DNA of 64,000 nt, from the NCBI GenBank assembly GCA_000224765.2, contig AGAU01000132.1:25492-89491 (forward strand). The letters are read 5' to 3'. Under the pieces are notes generated by a model. The model was not told the DNA's origin and did not search any database. It saw nothing but the letters and a program-made list of their open reading frames with translations. Shown here one piece after another: positions 9,420-19,494 of this stretch. The translations under genes were made by a program, and so were the position numbers. The first letter of the stretch is position 1. Each line of letters starts with the position of its first letter. The DNA comes from SAR324 cluster bacterium JCVI-SC AAA005 (GTDB lineage Bacteria; SAR324; NAC60-12).

Positions 9420-11033
9420 ATGATGCGTGCTGAGTTCAAAGTTGGTGGGCTGATCCTACTGGCAGCTGGCCTAATCGTCACAGCTTCGATTATTGTCACT
9501 GGCTGGAATCCTGAGTTGGATGCAACCTACCGCATTGGTGCGCTCTTTCGCAACTCTGGAGGCTTACAAACCGGCTCTGCGGTACGCGTTGCGGGGATTA
9601 AGGTTGGGACCGTGGATGCGATTGAACTCGAAGGCTCCGAAGCGCGGGTTATCCTCAAACTTTACGCCAAATACCCGATTTACCGTGATAGCGCTGCGAC
9701 GATCAAGTCTGTTGGCATCCTTGGAGACAAGTTTGTCGAAGTTCTGCAAGGTAACTCGATGAGTGGGACCATGCAGGATGGGGACGAGATCGAACTGGTA
9801 ATTCCAGGAAGTGATATTGACAGCATGATCGATAGCCTCGGTTCCATCCTGCGTGATGTGAAAAGTGTGACAGGTGCGCTGGATCGTTCACTCGGTGGAG
9901 TTCAAGGTGAACAAAGACTGACGAGGATTCTTAATAATATTGAAGGGCTTACTCAGAATACTGAGGAACTGACTGGAACTGTCAACGAGCGAATTGAATC
10001 CATCATGCGTCAGATCGAAACCTTCAGCAGTGATCTTGCGGAAATCTCTGGCGAAAACAAGGGAGAGGTGAAGATCATCCTGGCTAATCTGAAGCAGTTC
10101 TCTTCACAACTCGAGACCATCACTACCGAGAACCGATCTGGTCTGCGCCAGGTGGTAGACAATCTCAACAATTTTACTGAATCCCTCGCTAAGGATGGGC
10201 CCGAAATCACAGGTAATCTCCGAGGAATTCTTGAAGAAAACCGTAGCTCTCTCAGGAGTAGTGTCGATAATCTAGACCGATCCCTGGCCAAGCTGGATCG
10301 TACGATGGATAACGTCGAGTCGATCAGCGGCAAGATCGAAAGAGGAGAGGGCACCATCGGCAAGCTAGTCAACGATGAGCAAACCGTCGATGAGTTGAAC
10401 GAAGCTATCGGCAGCATCAACGGATTGCTCGGGGATGTCAACCGCCTCAAGCTCGATATTGGCGTCCGAGCTGAATTGTATGGTTCCAATCAGGCCGCCT
10501 ATGGTCCAGAAAGTTCTTCAAAGGGCTACCTGAGCGTCCAGTTGCAACCGCTCAAGGATCGTTTCTATCGCTTGGAGTTGGTCGATAATCCACGCGGAAT
10601 CAGAACCCGTACCAAGGATTACATTACACGTGAAGAGAATGGCCAAATTACCTACATTGAGGAAGAGCGACTGGAAGTAGAACAAAGTTTACAATTCTCT
10701 GCTCAAGTGGTGCAACGCTTCTACGACACTCTCTTCAAAATTGGCCTCTTTGAGAACAGTTTTGGACTGGGAGTAGAACAACTCTTTGGCCGTGATGAAC
10801 AGTACCGTACCTATCTGGACGTATGGGATATTGGAGGTGAATTTGGCACACATCTCAAGGCAGGAGCCAGTTGGCGCTTCCATTCAAATCTCTTTGTCAC
10901 TGCAGGGGCAGATGACTTCATAAGTGAAGAAGAGTCCTTTCGTGACTACTTCATCGGAATTGGGGTGACCTTTAACGAAGATGTCCTCAAACCTTTCCTC
11001 AGCAGCGTACCGCTGGACGCCATCACCAACTAA
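9420..11033 (+). CDS. MlaD/MCE family protein with long C-terminal extension
   Basis: MRAEFKVGGLILLAAGLIVTASIIVTGW TM, then MCE domain FRNSGGLQTGSAVRVAGIKVGTVDAIEL...ILGDKFVEVLQG; coiled-coil middle; beta-strand-like C-terminus. Confidence 0.9.
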   Translation: MMRAEFKVGGLILLAAGLIVTASIIVTGWNPELDATYRIGALFRNSGGLQTGSAVRVAGIKVGTVDAIELEGSEARVILKLYAKYPIYRDSAATIKSVGILGDKFVEVLQGNSMSGTMQDGDEIELVIPGSDIDSMIDSLGSILRDVKSVTGALDRSLGGVQGEQRLTRILNNIEGLTQNTEELTGTVNERIESIMRQIETFSSDLAEISGENKGEVKIILANLKQFSSQLETITTENRSGLRQVVDNLNNFTESLAKDGPEITGNLRGILEENRSSLRSSVDNLDRSLAKLDRTMDNVESISGKIERGEGTIGKLVNDEQTVDELNEAIGSINGLLGDVNRLKLDIGVRAELYGSNQAAYGPESSSKGYLSVQLQPLKDRFYRLELVDNPRGIRTRTKDYITREENGQITYIEEERLEVEQSLQFSAQVVQRFYDTLFKIGLFENSFGLGVEQLFGRDEQYRTYLDVWDIGGEFGTHLKAGASWRFHSNLFVTAGADDFISEEESFRDYFIGIGVTFNEDVLKPFLSSVPLDAITN

Positions 11034-11190
11034 GCTTCCTTGCCCCTCCTTTTTGTACTGCAAAGGTTTCTTAAACCCTTTATTGAGGTGCGATAAAAAT
11101 TTTGATAGAGATAGTTTTCCAGTTGACAAGTATCAACATCTGACAGGTTGCTCCACAGCAGATGTTTCAGGCAGGGAAGTGTCGTGAGAG

Positions 11191-11264
11191 TGGGCCTCCC
11201 CGGACTTGAACCGGGAACCAACCGATTATGAGTCGGCTGCTCTAACCGATTGAGCTAGAGGCCC
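11191..11264 (-). tRNA. tRNA with anticodon CAT, probably tRNA-Ile2 (lysidine type)
   Basis: Minus: GGGCCTCTAGCTCAATCGGTTAGAGCAGCCGACTCATAATCGGTTGGTTCCCGGTTCAAGTCCGGGGAGGCCCA; full cloverleaf, loop CTCATAA; body resembles tRNA-Ile(CAU) more than elongator tRNA-Met; no encoded CCA. Confidence 0.93.
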
Positions 11265-11325
11265 ATTAGGCAAGATCAACAGAGAACCCAAATCAAGCTT
11301 TGTTTGCAAGATTTTTCGGAGTTTT

Positions 11326-11754
11326 ATGAAGAAATTAAAATACATCACACTGGGGATACTAGGAAGTGGATATTTCGCCTGCGCTCCTCTCCCCGTCCAA
11401 GAAGAGAGTTTTTCCTTAGCCAACGCCCGTGAACGCCAAACTTCATCCCCTCAATGTGAATGGGAACAAGCAAATTGCGAACTGAGTGTGACTGTTAAGG
11501 AGCAGTCCTTCCGCTTGTACTCCAAAGTCGGTTTGGTCCGTATGGAGAGATTTGACCCACAAACTAAGTCCTGGCGAATCGAAACAGAACGTGCAACCGG
11601 GGAGGACTATCGCGTTGTAAGGGCTGCAGCTTTGCAAGAATTTATCTACCTCACAGAATGTGATCAGAAGGGGAATCGCAAGATTCAACGTTATCGACCT
11701 ACTGACCAAAGCTGGCGACAATTACACTACAAGTCTTTGGGTTGCCAGTCGTAA
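11326..11754 (+). CDS. small putative lipoprotein, unknown function
   Basis: MKKLKYITLGILGSGYFACAPLPVQEES: signal peptide with lipobox-like YFAC. Confidence 0.65.
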   Translation: MKKLKYITLGILGSGYFACAPLPVQEESFSLANARERQTSSPQCEWEQANCELSVTVKEQSFRLYSKVGLVRMERFDPQTKSWRIETERATGEDYRVVRAAALQEFIYLTECDQKGNRKIQRYRPTDQSWRQLHYKSLGCQS

Positions 11755-11755
11755 C

Positions 11756-12436
11756 TTAACCCAACCAGTCTTCGCATGGCTGGCTGCAAAGCTTTCCGCG
11801 CCAGCACCAACACAATCGGTCTTCTTCTACCCATAGCAGCACACCTTCCAGCATTTTCGGCCAATCTTCCTCATCCAATGCTTGACGACTACTCAGCGCT
11901 CCCAAGATTAGTGATAACATCGTGTCATGTGTTACAGCCAGACGAAAGGTGCCCTCCGGTAGGCCTTCCTTCCAGAGATCCTGTAAAAGTTCCTGCGTTG
12001 CAGCTCGTACTGGGTTCAGTCCACAATCACTGGCCCCGCGTAAGCCCGCATTGACTAATCCCAGTGGGCCCTGCTCTACCATATACTGATGATTGCGATC
12101 TGAATCTTGAACAAAAACCCCTTTGTCCCCCAGTTTTGGATTAGCATGAACTGGTACCATTTGACCAGAACCACGACCGATCGCTTCTGCCGTCTGCAGA
12201 CAACGACTGGACGTGCTGGAATCAAGCGAAATTAATTGCGTTCCCAATCGTGTCCCCAGTACCTCCGCCAGTCGAACACCCTCAGTGGTCAGATCCACCT
12301 GAAAATGAAAAACTCCTGGAGGAAAAGGTGGCCGCACGGAATGGCGCATCAACAGCAGTTTACCACAGGTCAGTGATGCTGCATGGGCTAGAGTTGCTTC
12401 CAGGTCGCCTGGAGTTTGAGAGTGGTAGTAAATCAT
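11756..12436 (-). CDS. histidine phosphatase (phosphoglycerate mutase-like) family protein
   Basis: LLLMRHSVRPPFP...LTTEGVRLAEVLGTRL...DSSTSSRCLQTAEAIGRG...LAVTHDTML. Confidence 0.85.
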   Translation of the reverse strand: MIYYHSQTPGDLEATLAHAASLTCGKLLLMRHSVRPPFPPGVFHFQVDLTTEGVRLAEVLGTRLGTQLISLDSSTSSRCLQTAEAIGRGSGQMVPVHANPKLGDKGVFVQDSDRNHQYMVEQGPLGLVNAGLRGASDCGLNPVRAATQELLQDLWKEGLPEGTFRLAVTHDTMLSLILGALSSRQALDEEDWPKMLEGVLLWVEEDRLCWCWRGKLCSQPCEDWLG

Positions 12437-12587
12437 GGGAGTTGGGGCATTAGGCTTGGCGTAAAGGTTTGTCTCGCTTTTTGCATGGGGTCATGCAAAT
12501 TCAGACAAGCTTGCGGATACCATACCACGTGACTTCTACTACCAACCAGTTCACTCGCTGACCTGAGTCGAGCAACAATTTTTCTCA

Positions 12588-15500
12588 ATGACTGATCTCA
12601 TGTTGAAACTGCGAAAGCACTTCCTCGCTTTGTTAATTTGCATTCCACTACTGCTGCATTTGGGCGCTTGTGCTCCCGAGAGTACACAGGGCACCACTCC
12701 TGATTCAGAATATGGGAAAGGAAGCCTAAATGTGACTATTTCAGACACAGATCTTGATGAAAATGGAAAATCCGCAAATATCACAGTTAAGCTGGACAAT
12801 CCTCCCAAAGAAAATGTTGCTATTATCGCTACGTCAAGTGATCCGTCCGAAGCTCAGTTTGTTGTTAATAACCAATTTCAATCTAGTGCAGAATTGATCT
12901 TCACAGATATTAATTGGGATGTTCCACAAATACTAAAAATTCAGGGACAATATGATGAGATTATTGACGGTCCTCAAAATGTTTTTGTGAGTCTAGAAGT
13001 TCTATCTGATGATCCAGGTTACAGTAACCCAGATATCAACCTGACAGATCCTACTGGTGGACCAACAAATCTTATTAATGACATTGATCAGGTTTTCCGC
13101 AATTTCGATAATACTCCTTCTAATGGAATTGCTTCGTTTACAACAACTGGAACTGTAACTGAATTAAATCCCAATGAACCTGGATTTAAAAAAGCTACTT
13201 TTCCTATTCAATTGACCAGTAGACCATCATCAAATGTAGAAGTTTCAATTAATTTTACCTCTGGTACACCAGAAATAGCAGATGCTCTATTAAGTATATC
13301 ACCGCCAAGTAGAGTACTTACTTTCACACCTGAAAACTGGAAGATTTCACAAAGTTTTATCGTCACAGCTAAACAAGAAGATATTGATTACAGTTTAAAC
13401 ACTGAATTCAGTTTTAATATCAAGTCAGCAGGCCAATATCCGTTCAACGGTAAATCCTGGTCGGTCACTGTCAACCGTGAAGACAATGATGTCCCTGGGA
13501 TCTTTATTGATTCTCCTAATTCGATGAATACCAGTGAATCTGGAAATAAAGTCACACTCGGAATTAGACTAAAAATGAGGCCTGATGAAAGTGTAACAGT
13601 CAAATTTGTTAGTAGTGATATAAGTGAGGGAAAAATAACAACTTCAAATCAAGGTATTTTAACTTTCAGTAGAGACAGCTGGAATACAAATCAAATTATA
13701 GAAGTTACTGGACAACCAGATAGTGCAGCCGATGGTGTACAGGATTATAATCTTACATATACTTTTAGTGGTGATCCAATTTACGAAAGTATCAACTCTA
13801 ACGAGCTTTTCAAAGAGAAGCTTACACTTACAAACCAAGATATTAATAGCCCAGATTTCACAATGCAACTGGGGAATCTTGGACTCTCTGAATCAGGAAA
13901 TTGTGATTACTTAGCTATACGTTTAAACACAAAACCAACCAATCAAGTAACGATTACGTCCAATATCACTACTAACCCTAATGAAGCAAGCTTTGTGAAC
14001 GATAGAACAAACTGCAAAAACTATAATCAGATAATTGGAACTTGTCAAAAAGGACCTTTATCTTTCGATCAAATCAACTGGAACCAGTCCCAACTTTTAT
14101 GTATCAAAGGTGAGGATGATTCAGAGATTGATGGATCCAAGCAAATATCTCTAACTATCGATTCATCTAGTGATGACTCAAACTACAACCAAAAAGATAG
14201 TAACTTCTCTCTAACCAACACAGACAATGACTACGCAGGTATTCAGTTAGGTTCTGTCCAGTACATGACTAGCCAAGAAAAATATGTACTCCCTGTTCAA
14301 TTACGTGCCAAACCAAGCTCAACAGTAAATGTACGATTAGCAAGTAATACTTCGCAAATCATCAAAGATGTTTTTGAAACTTCGTCGATTTCCTTCAATA
14401 ATAGCAATTGGAACCAGCAACAGTTTGTCTATCTTAAGTCGGGAGTCGACCTAAATGCAGAAATAACCTTTGAGGCTACAGGAGGAGGATTCAATACCAC
14501 TGCTACTACTTCCATAAATTTGAGAAGTGACAATAGCAGTGCAGCTGCGGGCTACGAATTCGTTTACTTCAAAGAGGCAGCCGAACGTTTTACCAGCGAT
14601 GACGGAGGTGTCTACGCCTTTCGCTTAAAGCTAAGGAATGAACCTACTGCTCCGGTATATCTTAAATTGAGGTCTGACAGACCTGGAGTTGGTAATCCAA
14701 ATCGAACTGGAATTACTCTGGACTCTACCAACTGGAGCTTAGGTGAAGAGATAAAAGTCATTGGATTAGACGACAATTTGAATGAAAACCAAGCCTATCG
14801 AATTCAATTCTACGATGTTTCCAGTGCTGATCCCAACTATAACGATCTACTCCCACAAGATATCCACCTTGTTAACTTGGATGACAACTACCGTCCTAAT
14901 CCATTATCTTCTAATTTCTATGAATTCAACAACACTGTAACCACTCCAAATAGCTGTAGCACAGCTGGAGAAATATCTGGAGACACATCCGATTTCAACA
15001 TTCCACCACTACCAGTAAGTATTCTGAGAGAAACTGATTCACCTGTGGCTACAATTAAGATTGCACTATCACAACCAATCGAGGGCACTGTCAAAGTGAG
15101 GGCATTTTCTGAGGATGAAAGTGAGGGCTATCTGATCAATGGAAGTAATCGTGCTATTAACTTTCAAGATATTATTTTCAATGAATCTAATGCTACTACA
15201 TACCAAGATATCAATATACTAGGCGACCAAGACTGGATTGATGACAGAAACCAACGATTTAAAATTCAAATCTCTGTATTGAGCACCAATATTCCTGATT
15301 ACCTTGGAAAAAGCGTATCTGTATGCCTTGAAAACGAAGATGATGACAAAGCTGGGATTGAATTAAATTTTGGCATGTCTGATGAAAACTTACTCGCCAC
15401 TTCTACTTCCCAGCCCAATACCAAACTTGGGGTAAGATTACTTTCCGAGCCAGTTGGCAGTGTCTCATTTAGTCTTGTCTCTCAAGGATCTCTGTCCTTC

Positions 15501-16322
15501 AATTCAAATAACTGGAGTGAATTTCAAGAGATTACTGTTACTAATCAATCAAAAGCCTCCTCATCTGGTAGCTTAGCAAGCTCTTTAACAACAAGTGATC
15601 CTGTTTACTCGAATGTTTCTATCCCATCTATTCCTATATATCATCAAGATGACGAGGTTCATGACGTTCTGATTGAGATGCCCGACAATGAATATGTTAA
15701 CGAAGCAGGAACAACCAATAGCTTTAAAGTAGCTTTGAGAAGCCAACCGAGTAACTTAGTCATACTACCCTTGGATGTTAGCAATCCATCGGAAGGCCGT
15801 GTCTCCCCTTCAACACTTGTTTTTGATGACACAAACTGGACAGAACCTCGGACCGTCAGAGTCTCTGGAATTGACGACTATCAGATTGATGGCAATCAAC
15901 AATTTGAAGTGAAGATCGGTGTAGATCCCAATTATAGAAATCAGGAACGAATAGTTCGCTTCATTAGTCTAGACTCAACGGAAGCTGGATTCATAGTGTA
16001 CGTATTAGATGAACAAACTGACGAAGCTGGTGGGGATGCACAAGTTACCATTCAACTTAAAAGTAAGCCCAAAGCTGATGTGATCATAAATGCCTCTTCG
16101 ACAGATACAACTAAGGCTGTGATCACGCAAGGTAGCTTCCTAACCTTCACTACCAGCAACTGGTTTCAACCCCAGACCGTCAAATTAGTTGGACTCGCTG
16201 ATGGTTCCACAGCAAATGACCAAGATTACTCCCTCGAATTCTCAAATTCTTCCAGCGATGACAGTAACTATGATGGGCTTAAAATTCAGAGTGTGCCCCT
16301 GAAGCATCTCAATCTGAATTGA
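12588..16322 (+). CDS. giant lipoprotein with about ten Calx-beta-like repeats
   Basis: Lipobox LLLHLGACAPES; repeated motif xLTFxxxNWxxxQxxxVxGxxDxxxDGxQxYxxxxxxSSxDxxY. Confidence 0.85.
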   Translation: MTDLMLKLRKHFLALLICIPLLLHLGACAPESTQGTTPDSEYGKGSLNVTISDTDLDENGKSANITVKLDNPPKENVAIIATSSDPSEAQFVVNNQFQSSAELIFTDINWDVPQILKIQGQYDEIIDGPQNVFVSLEVLSDDPGYSNPDINLTDPTGGPTNLINDIDQVFRNFDNTPSNGIASFTTTGTVTELNPNEPGFKKATFPIQLTSRPSSNVEVSINFTSGTPEIADALLSISPPSRVLTFTPENWKISQSFIVTAKQEDIDYSLNTEFSFNIKSAGQYPFNGKSWSVTVNREDNDVPGIFIDSPNSMNTSESGNKVTLGIRLKMRPDESVTVKFVSSDISEGKITTSNQGILTFSRDSWNTNQIIEVTGQPDSAADGVQDYNLTYTFSGDPIYESINSNELFKEKLTLTNQDINSPDFTMQLGNLGLSESGNCDYLAIRLNTKPTNQVTITSNITTNPNEASFVNDRTNCKNYNQIIGTCQKGPLSFDQINWNQSQLLCIKGEDDSEIDGSKQISLTIDSSSDDSNYNQKDSNFSLTNTDNDYAGIQLGSVQYMTSQEKYVLPVQLRAKPSSTVNVRLASNTSQIIKDVFETSSISFNNSNWNQQQFVYLKSGVDLNAEITFEATGGGFNTTATTSINLRSDNSSAAAGYEFVYFKEAAERFTSDDGGVYAFRLKLRNEPTAPVYLKLRSDRPGVGNPNRTGITLDSTNWSLGEEIKVIGLDDNLNENQAYRIQFYDVSSADPNYNDLLPQDIHLVNLDDNYRPNPLSSNFYEFNNTVTTPNSCSTAGEISGDTSDFNIPPLPVSILRETDSPVATIKIALSQPIEGTVKVRAFSEDESEGYLINGSNRAINFQDIIFNESNATTYQDINILGDQDWIDDRNQRFKIQISVLSTNIPDYLGKSVSVCLENEDDDKAGIELNFGMSDENLLATSTSQPNTKLGVRLLSEPVGSVSFSLVSQGSLSFNSNNWSEFQEITVTNQSKASSSGSLASSLTTSDPVYSNVSIPSIPIYHQDDEVHDVLIEMPDNEYVNEAGTTNSFKVALRSQPSNLVILPLDVSNPSEGRVSPSTLVFDDTNWTEPRTVRVSGIDDYQIDGNQQFEVKIGVDPNYRNQERIVRFISLDSTEAGFIVYVLDEQTDEAGGDAQVTIQLKSKPKADVIINASSTDTTKAVITQGSFLTFTTSNWFQPQTVKLVGLADGSTANDQDYSLEFSNSSSDDSNYDGLKIQSVPLKHLNLN

Positions 16323-16323
16323 C

Positions 16324-17076
16324 GATGAGCCCGGTACGTCTGAAAAATCAGGATTCTCTGGCTTGGCTCTGTCTCCAACGACCTGAGGCCTATAACGCCT
16401 TCAAACAAGAGATGGTCGGCGAGTTATTGGAGTGCCTGTTTCAACTCCGACAACGAATCCATCAAGGTGCTGGCCATCACCGGGGAGGGATCTGAAGTGG
16501 TCTAGTTCACATCTACAGGACCCCATTACGGCTTTCCATGAGTTGACCACTCGTGTTCACCTCTGCATCGCTGAAATTCAACGCTTCCTTGAGCTTATCC
16601 TAGCAATCATCAATGGAACTGCAACTGGAGGTGGTTTCTCTCTTGCCCTGAACTGCGACTTCCGAACGATGACCAAGACAGCACGTCTAAAACAAGCTCT
16701 CACTAGTCATAGACTCTGTTTGGATGTCGGAGGAACTTGTTTTCTTCAACGTTTAGTTGGGCTTGAACGTGCCTTGGAGATTGTGGCATTAAATGTATGG
16801 ATATCGGAAAAACAAGCCCTGAACTGGGAACTAGTCAACCGAGTTGGGCCTCCGGAAAAACTCGTAGCAGAAACCCCGAGTTGGGCAAGTCGTTTAGCTG
16901 AACGCTCCAATCACGCCTTCACAACCGTCAAACAACTGCCCAACGAATCCTGGAACACTCAGATCAAGACCCAACTAGAACACGAACGTCAGGGTCTGGT
17001 TAGCACTGTCAAACATTTTGATGGCCAAGAAGGACTGTCTGCTTTCCTCCAAAAACGGTCCCCACGCTTTGCCTGA
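16324..17076 (+). pseudogene. frameshifted enoyl-CoA hydratase/isomerase
   Basis: 16324 frame MSPVRLKNQDSLAWLCLQRPEAYNAFKQEMVGELLECL then frame changes; 16432 ORF carries INGTATGGGFSLALNCDFRTMTKTARLKQA...RALEIVALNVWISEKQALNWELVNRV. Confidence 0.75.
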
Positions 17077-18142
17077 AATTCCCAAAAATCTCCACGCACT
17101 CAGTTCAGCCTTTCAGATTTTACCTCGTTCAACAGAGCGGCAGGAAGTTCTTCAACTAAAAATTGACCAAAAGACCAAGCCACTCAGAGCCTTGGGGCAA
17201 TTGGAGATCTTGGCGCTACAGCTTGGTCAAATTCAGCATACTCTGACCCCTCAAATCAAAAATCCTACCCTGTTCCTCTTCGCTGCAGATCATGGAATTG
17301 CCCAAAGTGGAGTCAGCGCCTATCCCCAGGAAGTCACCCGCCAGATGGTCCTAAATTTCCTCAGTGGAGGAGCTGCAGTCAACGTGTTTTGTCGACAAAA
17401 CGGCTGGGACTGGAAAATCATTGATGCTGGAGTTTGTGGCGAGTTACCCTCCGATTCAAACCTCATCTCAGCAAAAATTGCTCAAGGTACGCGTAATCTC
17501 TTTACAGAAGCAGCCATGACGCCCAAACAATGTACTCAAGCAATCTCGGTAGGCGCTCAGTTGATTCGGGATTATCATGCACAGGGAGGAAATCTGATTG
17601 GTCTCGGGGAAATGGGGATTGGCAACACATCTTCCGCCAGTCTGCTGACTAGCTGCTTGCTCAATGTACCCTTGAAAGATTGCCTTGGGCAAGGTACGGG
17701 CTTGGATGAATCCGGTTTGGCTCGCAAGCAACGTCTACTGCAGCAAGGCCTTGAGTTACATCAGGATGTTCAGAATCCCTGGGAGGCTCTCGCTACTTTT
17801 GGGGGCTTCGAGTTGGCGATGCTCTGTGGGGCTGCGTTGCAGGCAGCAGAATTGCAGGTCACTATATTGGTGGATGGATTTATTGTCTCAGCCGCCCTTT
17901 TGCCGGCACTGCTGAGCTATCCACACTTGGTTGACTACTGTATTTTTGCCCATTGTTCACGAGAACCGGGCCATCGCCATTTGCTGGATGCCATCGGCGC
18001 GACCCCTCTACTGGATTTGAACCTAGCCCTCGGAGAAGGTTCCGGTGCGGCCCTTGCGTTACCCTTGTTGGAGTCTGCAGTGCGCTTCCTCAATGAAATG
18101 GCTTCCTTCGAATCTGCCGGAATCAGTCAGGCATGTCCCTAA
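17018..18142 (+). CDS. cobT: nicotinate-nucleotide--dimethylbenzimidazole phosphoribosyltransferase (true start probably downstream of 17018)
   Basis: PTLFLFAADHGIAQSGVSAYPQEVTRQMVLNFLSGGAAVNVFCR...GLGEMGIGNTSSASLL...AHCSREPGHRHLL. Confidence 0.93.
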   Translation: MMAKKDCLLSSKNGPHALPEIPKNLHALSSAFQILPRSTERQEVLQLKIDQKTKPLRALGQLEILALQLGQIQHTLTPQIKNPTLFLFAADHGIAQSGVSAYPQEVTRQMVLNFLSGGAAVNVFCRQNGWDWKIIDAGVCGELPSDSNLISAKIAQGTRNLFTEAAMTPKQCTQAISVGAQLIRDYHAQGGNLIGLGEMGIGNTSSASLLTSCLLNVPLKDCLGQGTGLDESGLARKQRLLQQGLELHQDVQNPWEALATFGGFELAMLCGAALQAAELQVTILVDGFIVSAALLPALLSYPHLVDYCIFAHCSREPGHRHLLDAIGATPLLDLNLALGEGSGAALALPLLESAVRFLNEMASFESAGISQACP

Positions 18143-18906
18143 ATATCCCTGACTTGCTAGATCGCGAATGGCAGGCGTTCTGGCTCTCTGTCAAGTCCTT
18201 TACTCGCCTACCAACCCCTCACGTTGCCTATTCCACTATTCAGATGCAAAGGGCCTCTAGTTATCTGCCCTGGGTGGGCTGGCTGATCGGTGGCGTCTGT
18301 GCACTAGCCTTTCTTGGTTTGCAGAGCTTGTGGGGCACTAGCTTGGCCATCTGGACCACCTTGGCTCTTGGTATCTGGATCACTGGGGCTTTTCACGAGG
18401 ATGGCTTCGCCGATTTCTGTGATGGGATGGGAGGGGGCTGGACTACAGATCAAGTACTGCGAATCATGAAAGATTCGTATCTGGGGACCTTCGGCGTACT
18501 CGGTCTGATCACCAGTTTTCTTCTGAAGGGCAACGCACTTTTGTTGCTGGAACCAAGTCAGATTCCCCTATCTCTGGTGCTGATGCACAGCTATCCACGC
18601 TTTGGGGCCGTGCTGCTGCAGAACCTCAGCAGCTACGTACAGCGTGACGAACACAGCAAGATGCGGCTACTGGCTGAGCCCCATTCTTCATGGCGATTAC
18701 TGATTGCGGGATTAGCATCTGTAATATTGGCAGCCTTTCTGGTCGAAGGAATTTTCTTACTAGGTTTGCTGGTCGGAGGCTTTGTGATCGTGCTGTTGAT
18801 GCGCCACTATCTCAACAAGCGACTTGGAGGCTACACTGGTGATTGCCTAGGAGCTTTAGAACAAATCTTGGAACTCTTCGTCGTACTGTGGCTTGCGCTC
18901 TTCTAG
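18133..18906 (+). CDS. cobS: adenosylcobinamide-GDP ribazoletransferase
   Basis: FTRLPTP...LPWVGWLIGGVCALAF...GAFHEDGFADFCDGMGGGWT...GGYTGDCLGALEQILEL; overlaps cobT. Confidence 0.93.
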   Translation: MSLNIPDLLDREWQAFWLSVKSFTRLPTPHVAYSTIQMQRASSYLPWVGWLIGGVCALAFLGLQSLWGTSLAIWTTLALGIWITGAFHEDGFADFCDGMGGGWTTDQVLRIMKDSYLGTFGVLGLITSFLLKGNALLLLEPSQIPLSLVLMHSYPRFGAVLLQNLSSYVQRDEHSKMRLLAEPHSSWRLLIAGLASVILAAFLVEGIFLLGLLVGGFVIVLLMRHYLNKRLGGYTGDCLGALEQILELFVVLWLALF

Positions 18907-19176
18907 ATTTCGCAACTGCATAGTGAAAAATTATACCCCTTCCTAACTTGCCTCATTTTAATTTCACAAGGAGAATTATCCCAACCCCACGCACCTGACT
19001 GGATCCAAGCAGTTTTTTCATAAATCGGTTGATCTTCATTTTGACCACTCATAGCTGCTATCCAAACAGATCCTCCATGCTCTCCGAACTCTAAATCTCC
19101 GGAAGTTCCTCCCTTTTTCAAAGATAATTAGTGAATTTCTGGGGAGGAATTTTGTCATCTCACTGCCAAGGATGTC

Positions 19177-19494
19177 ATGCAGCAGGAAGAGTTTGTCTAC
19201 CAGAAAATTAATGAAGACTTTAGCTTTGTGATGGACTGCTTCAGCGGTTTTGATAAGAATGAGAGTGGTCGTTTACGACGTATGGTTCAGGATAAAGAGT
19301 ATAACAGCTTCTATTACCTCAGCTTCGACAATTCTGTACCTTCAATCATTTTGATCCGGGTGCGACACGCTGGCTGCCCGAAAGACCTGGCTGATCGCAT
19401 CATACGGATGATGGACACTAGCAGTCTCGAGGTTGAAGAACCAATCATCGCTCCAGATATTCGCAACCTAGTTTTCTTGCACAACAATGACTGA
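19177..19494 (+). CDS. hypothetical protein
   Basis: 105 aa ORF overlapping the malQ start. Confidence 0.55.
   Translation: MQQEEFVYQKINEDFSFVMDCFSGFDKNESGRLRRMVQDKEYNSFYYLSFDNSVPSIILIRVRHAGCPKDLADRIIRMMDTSSLEVEEPIIAPDIRNLVFLHNND

Noticed and set aside
10010-10489. 159-aa minus ORF
   Set aside because: Antisense to the MCE coiled-coil region; Ser/Leu/Arg-rich shadow ORF.
18903-19121. 72-aa minus ORF between cobS and the 105-aa ORF
   Set aside because: No recognisable family or supporting context; too short to claim.
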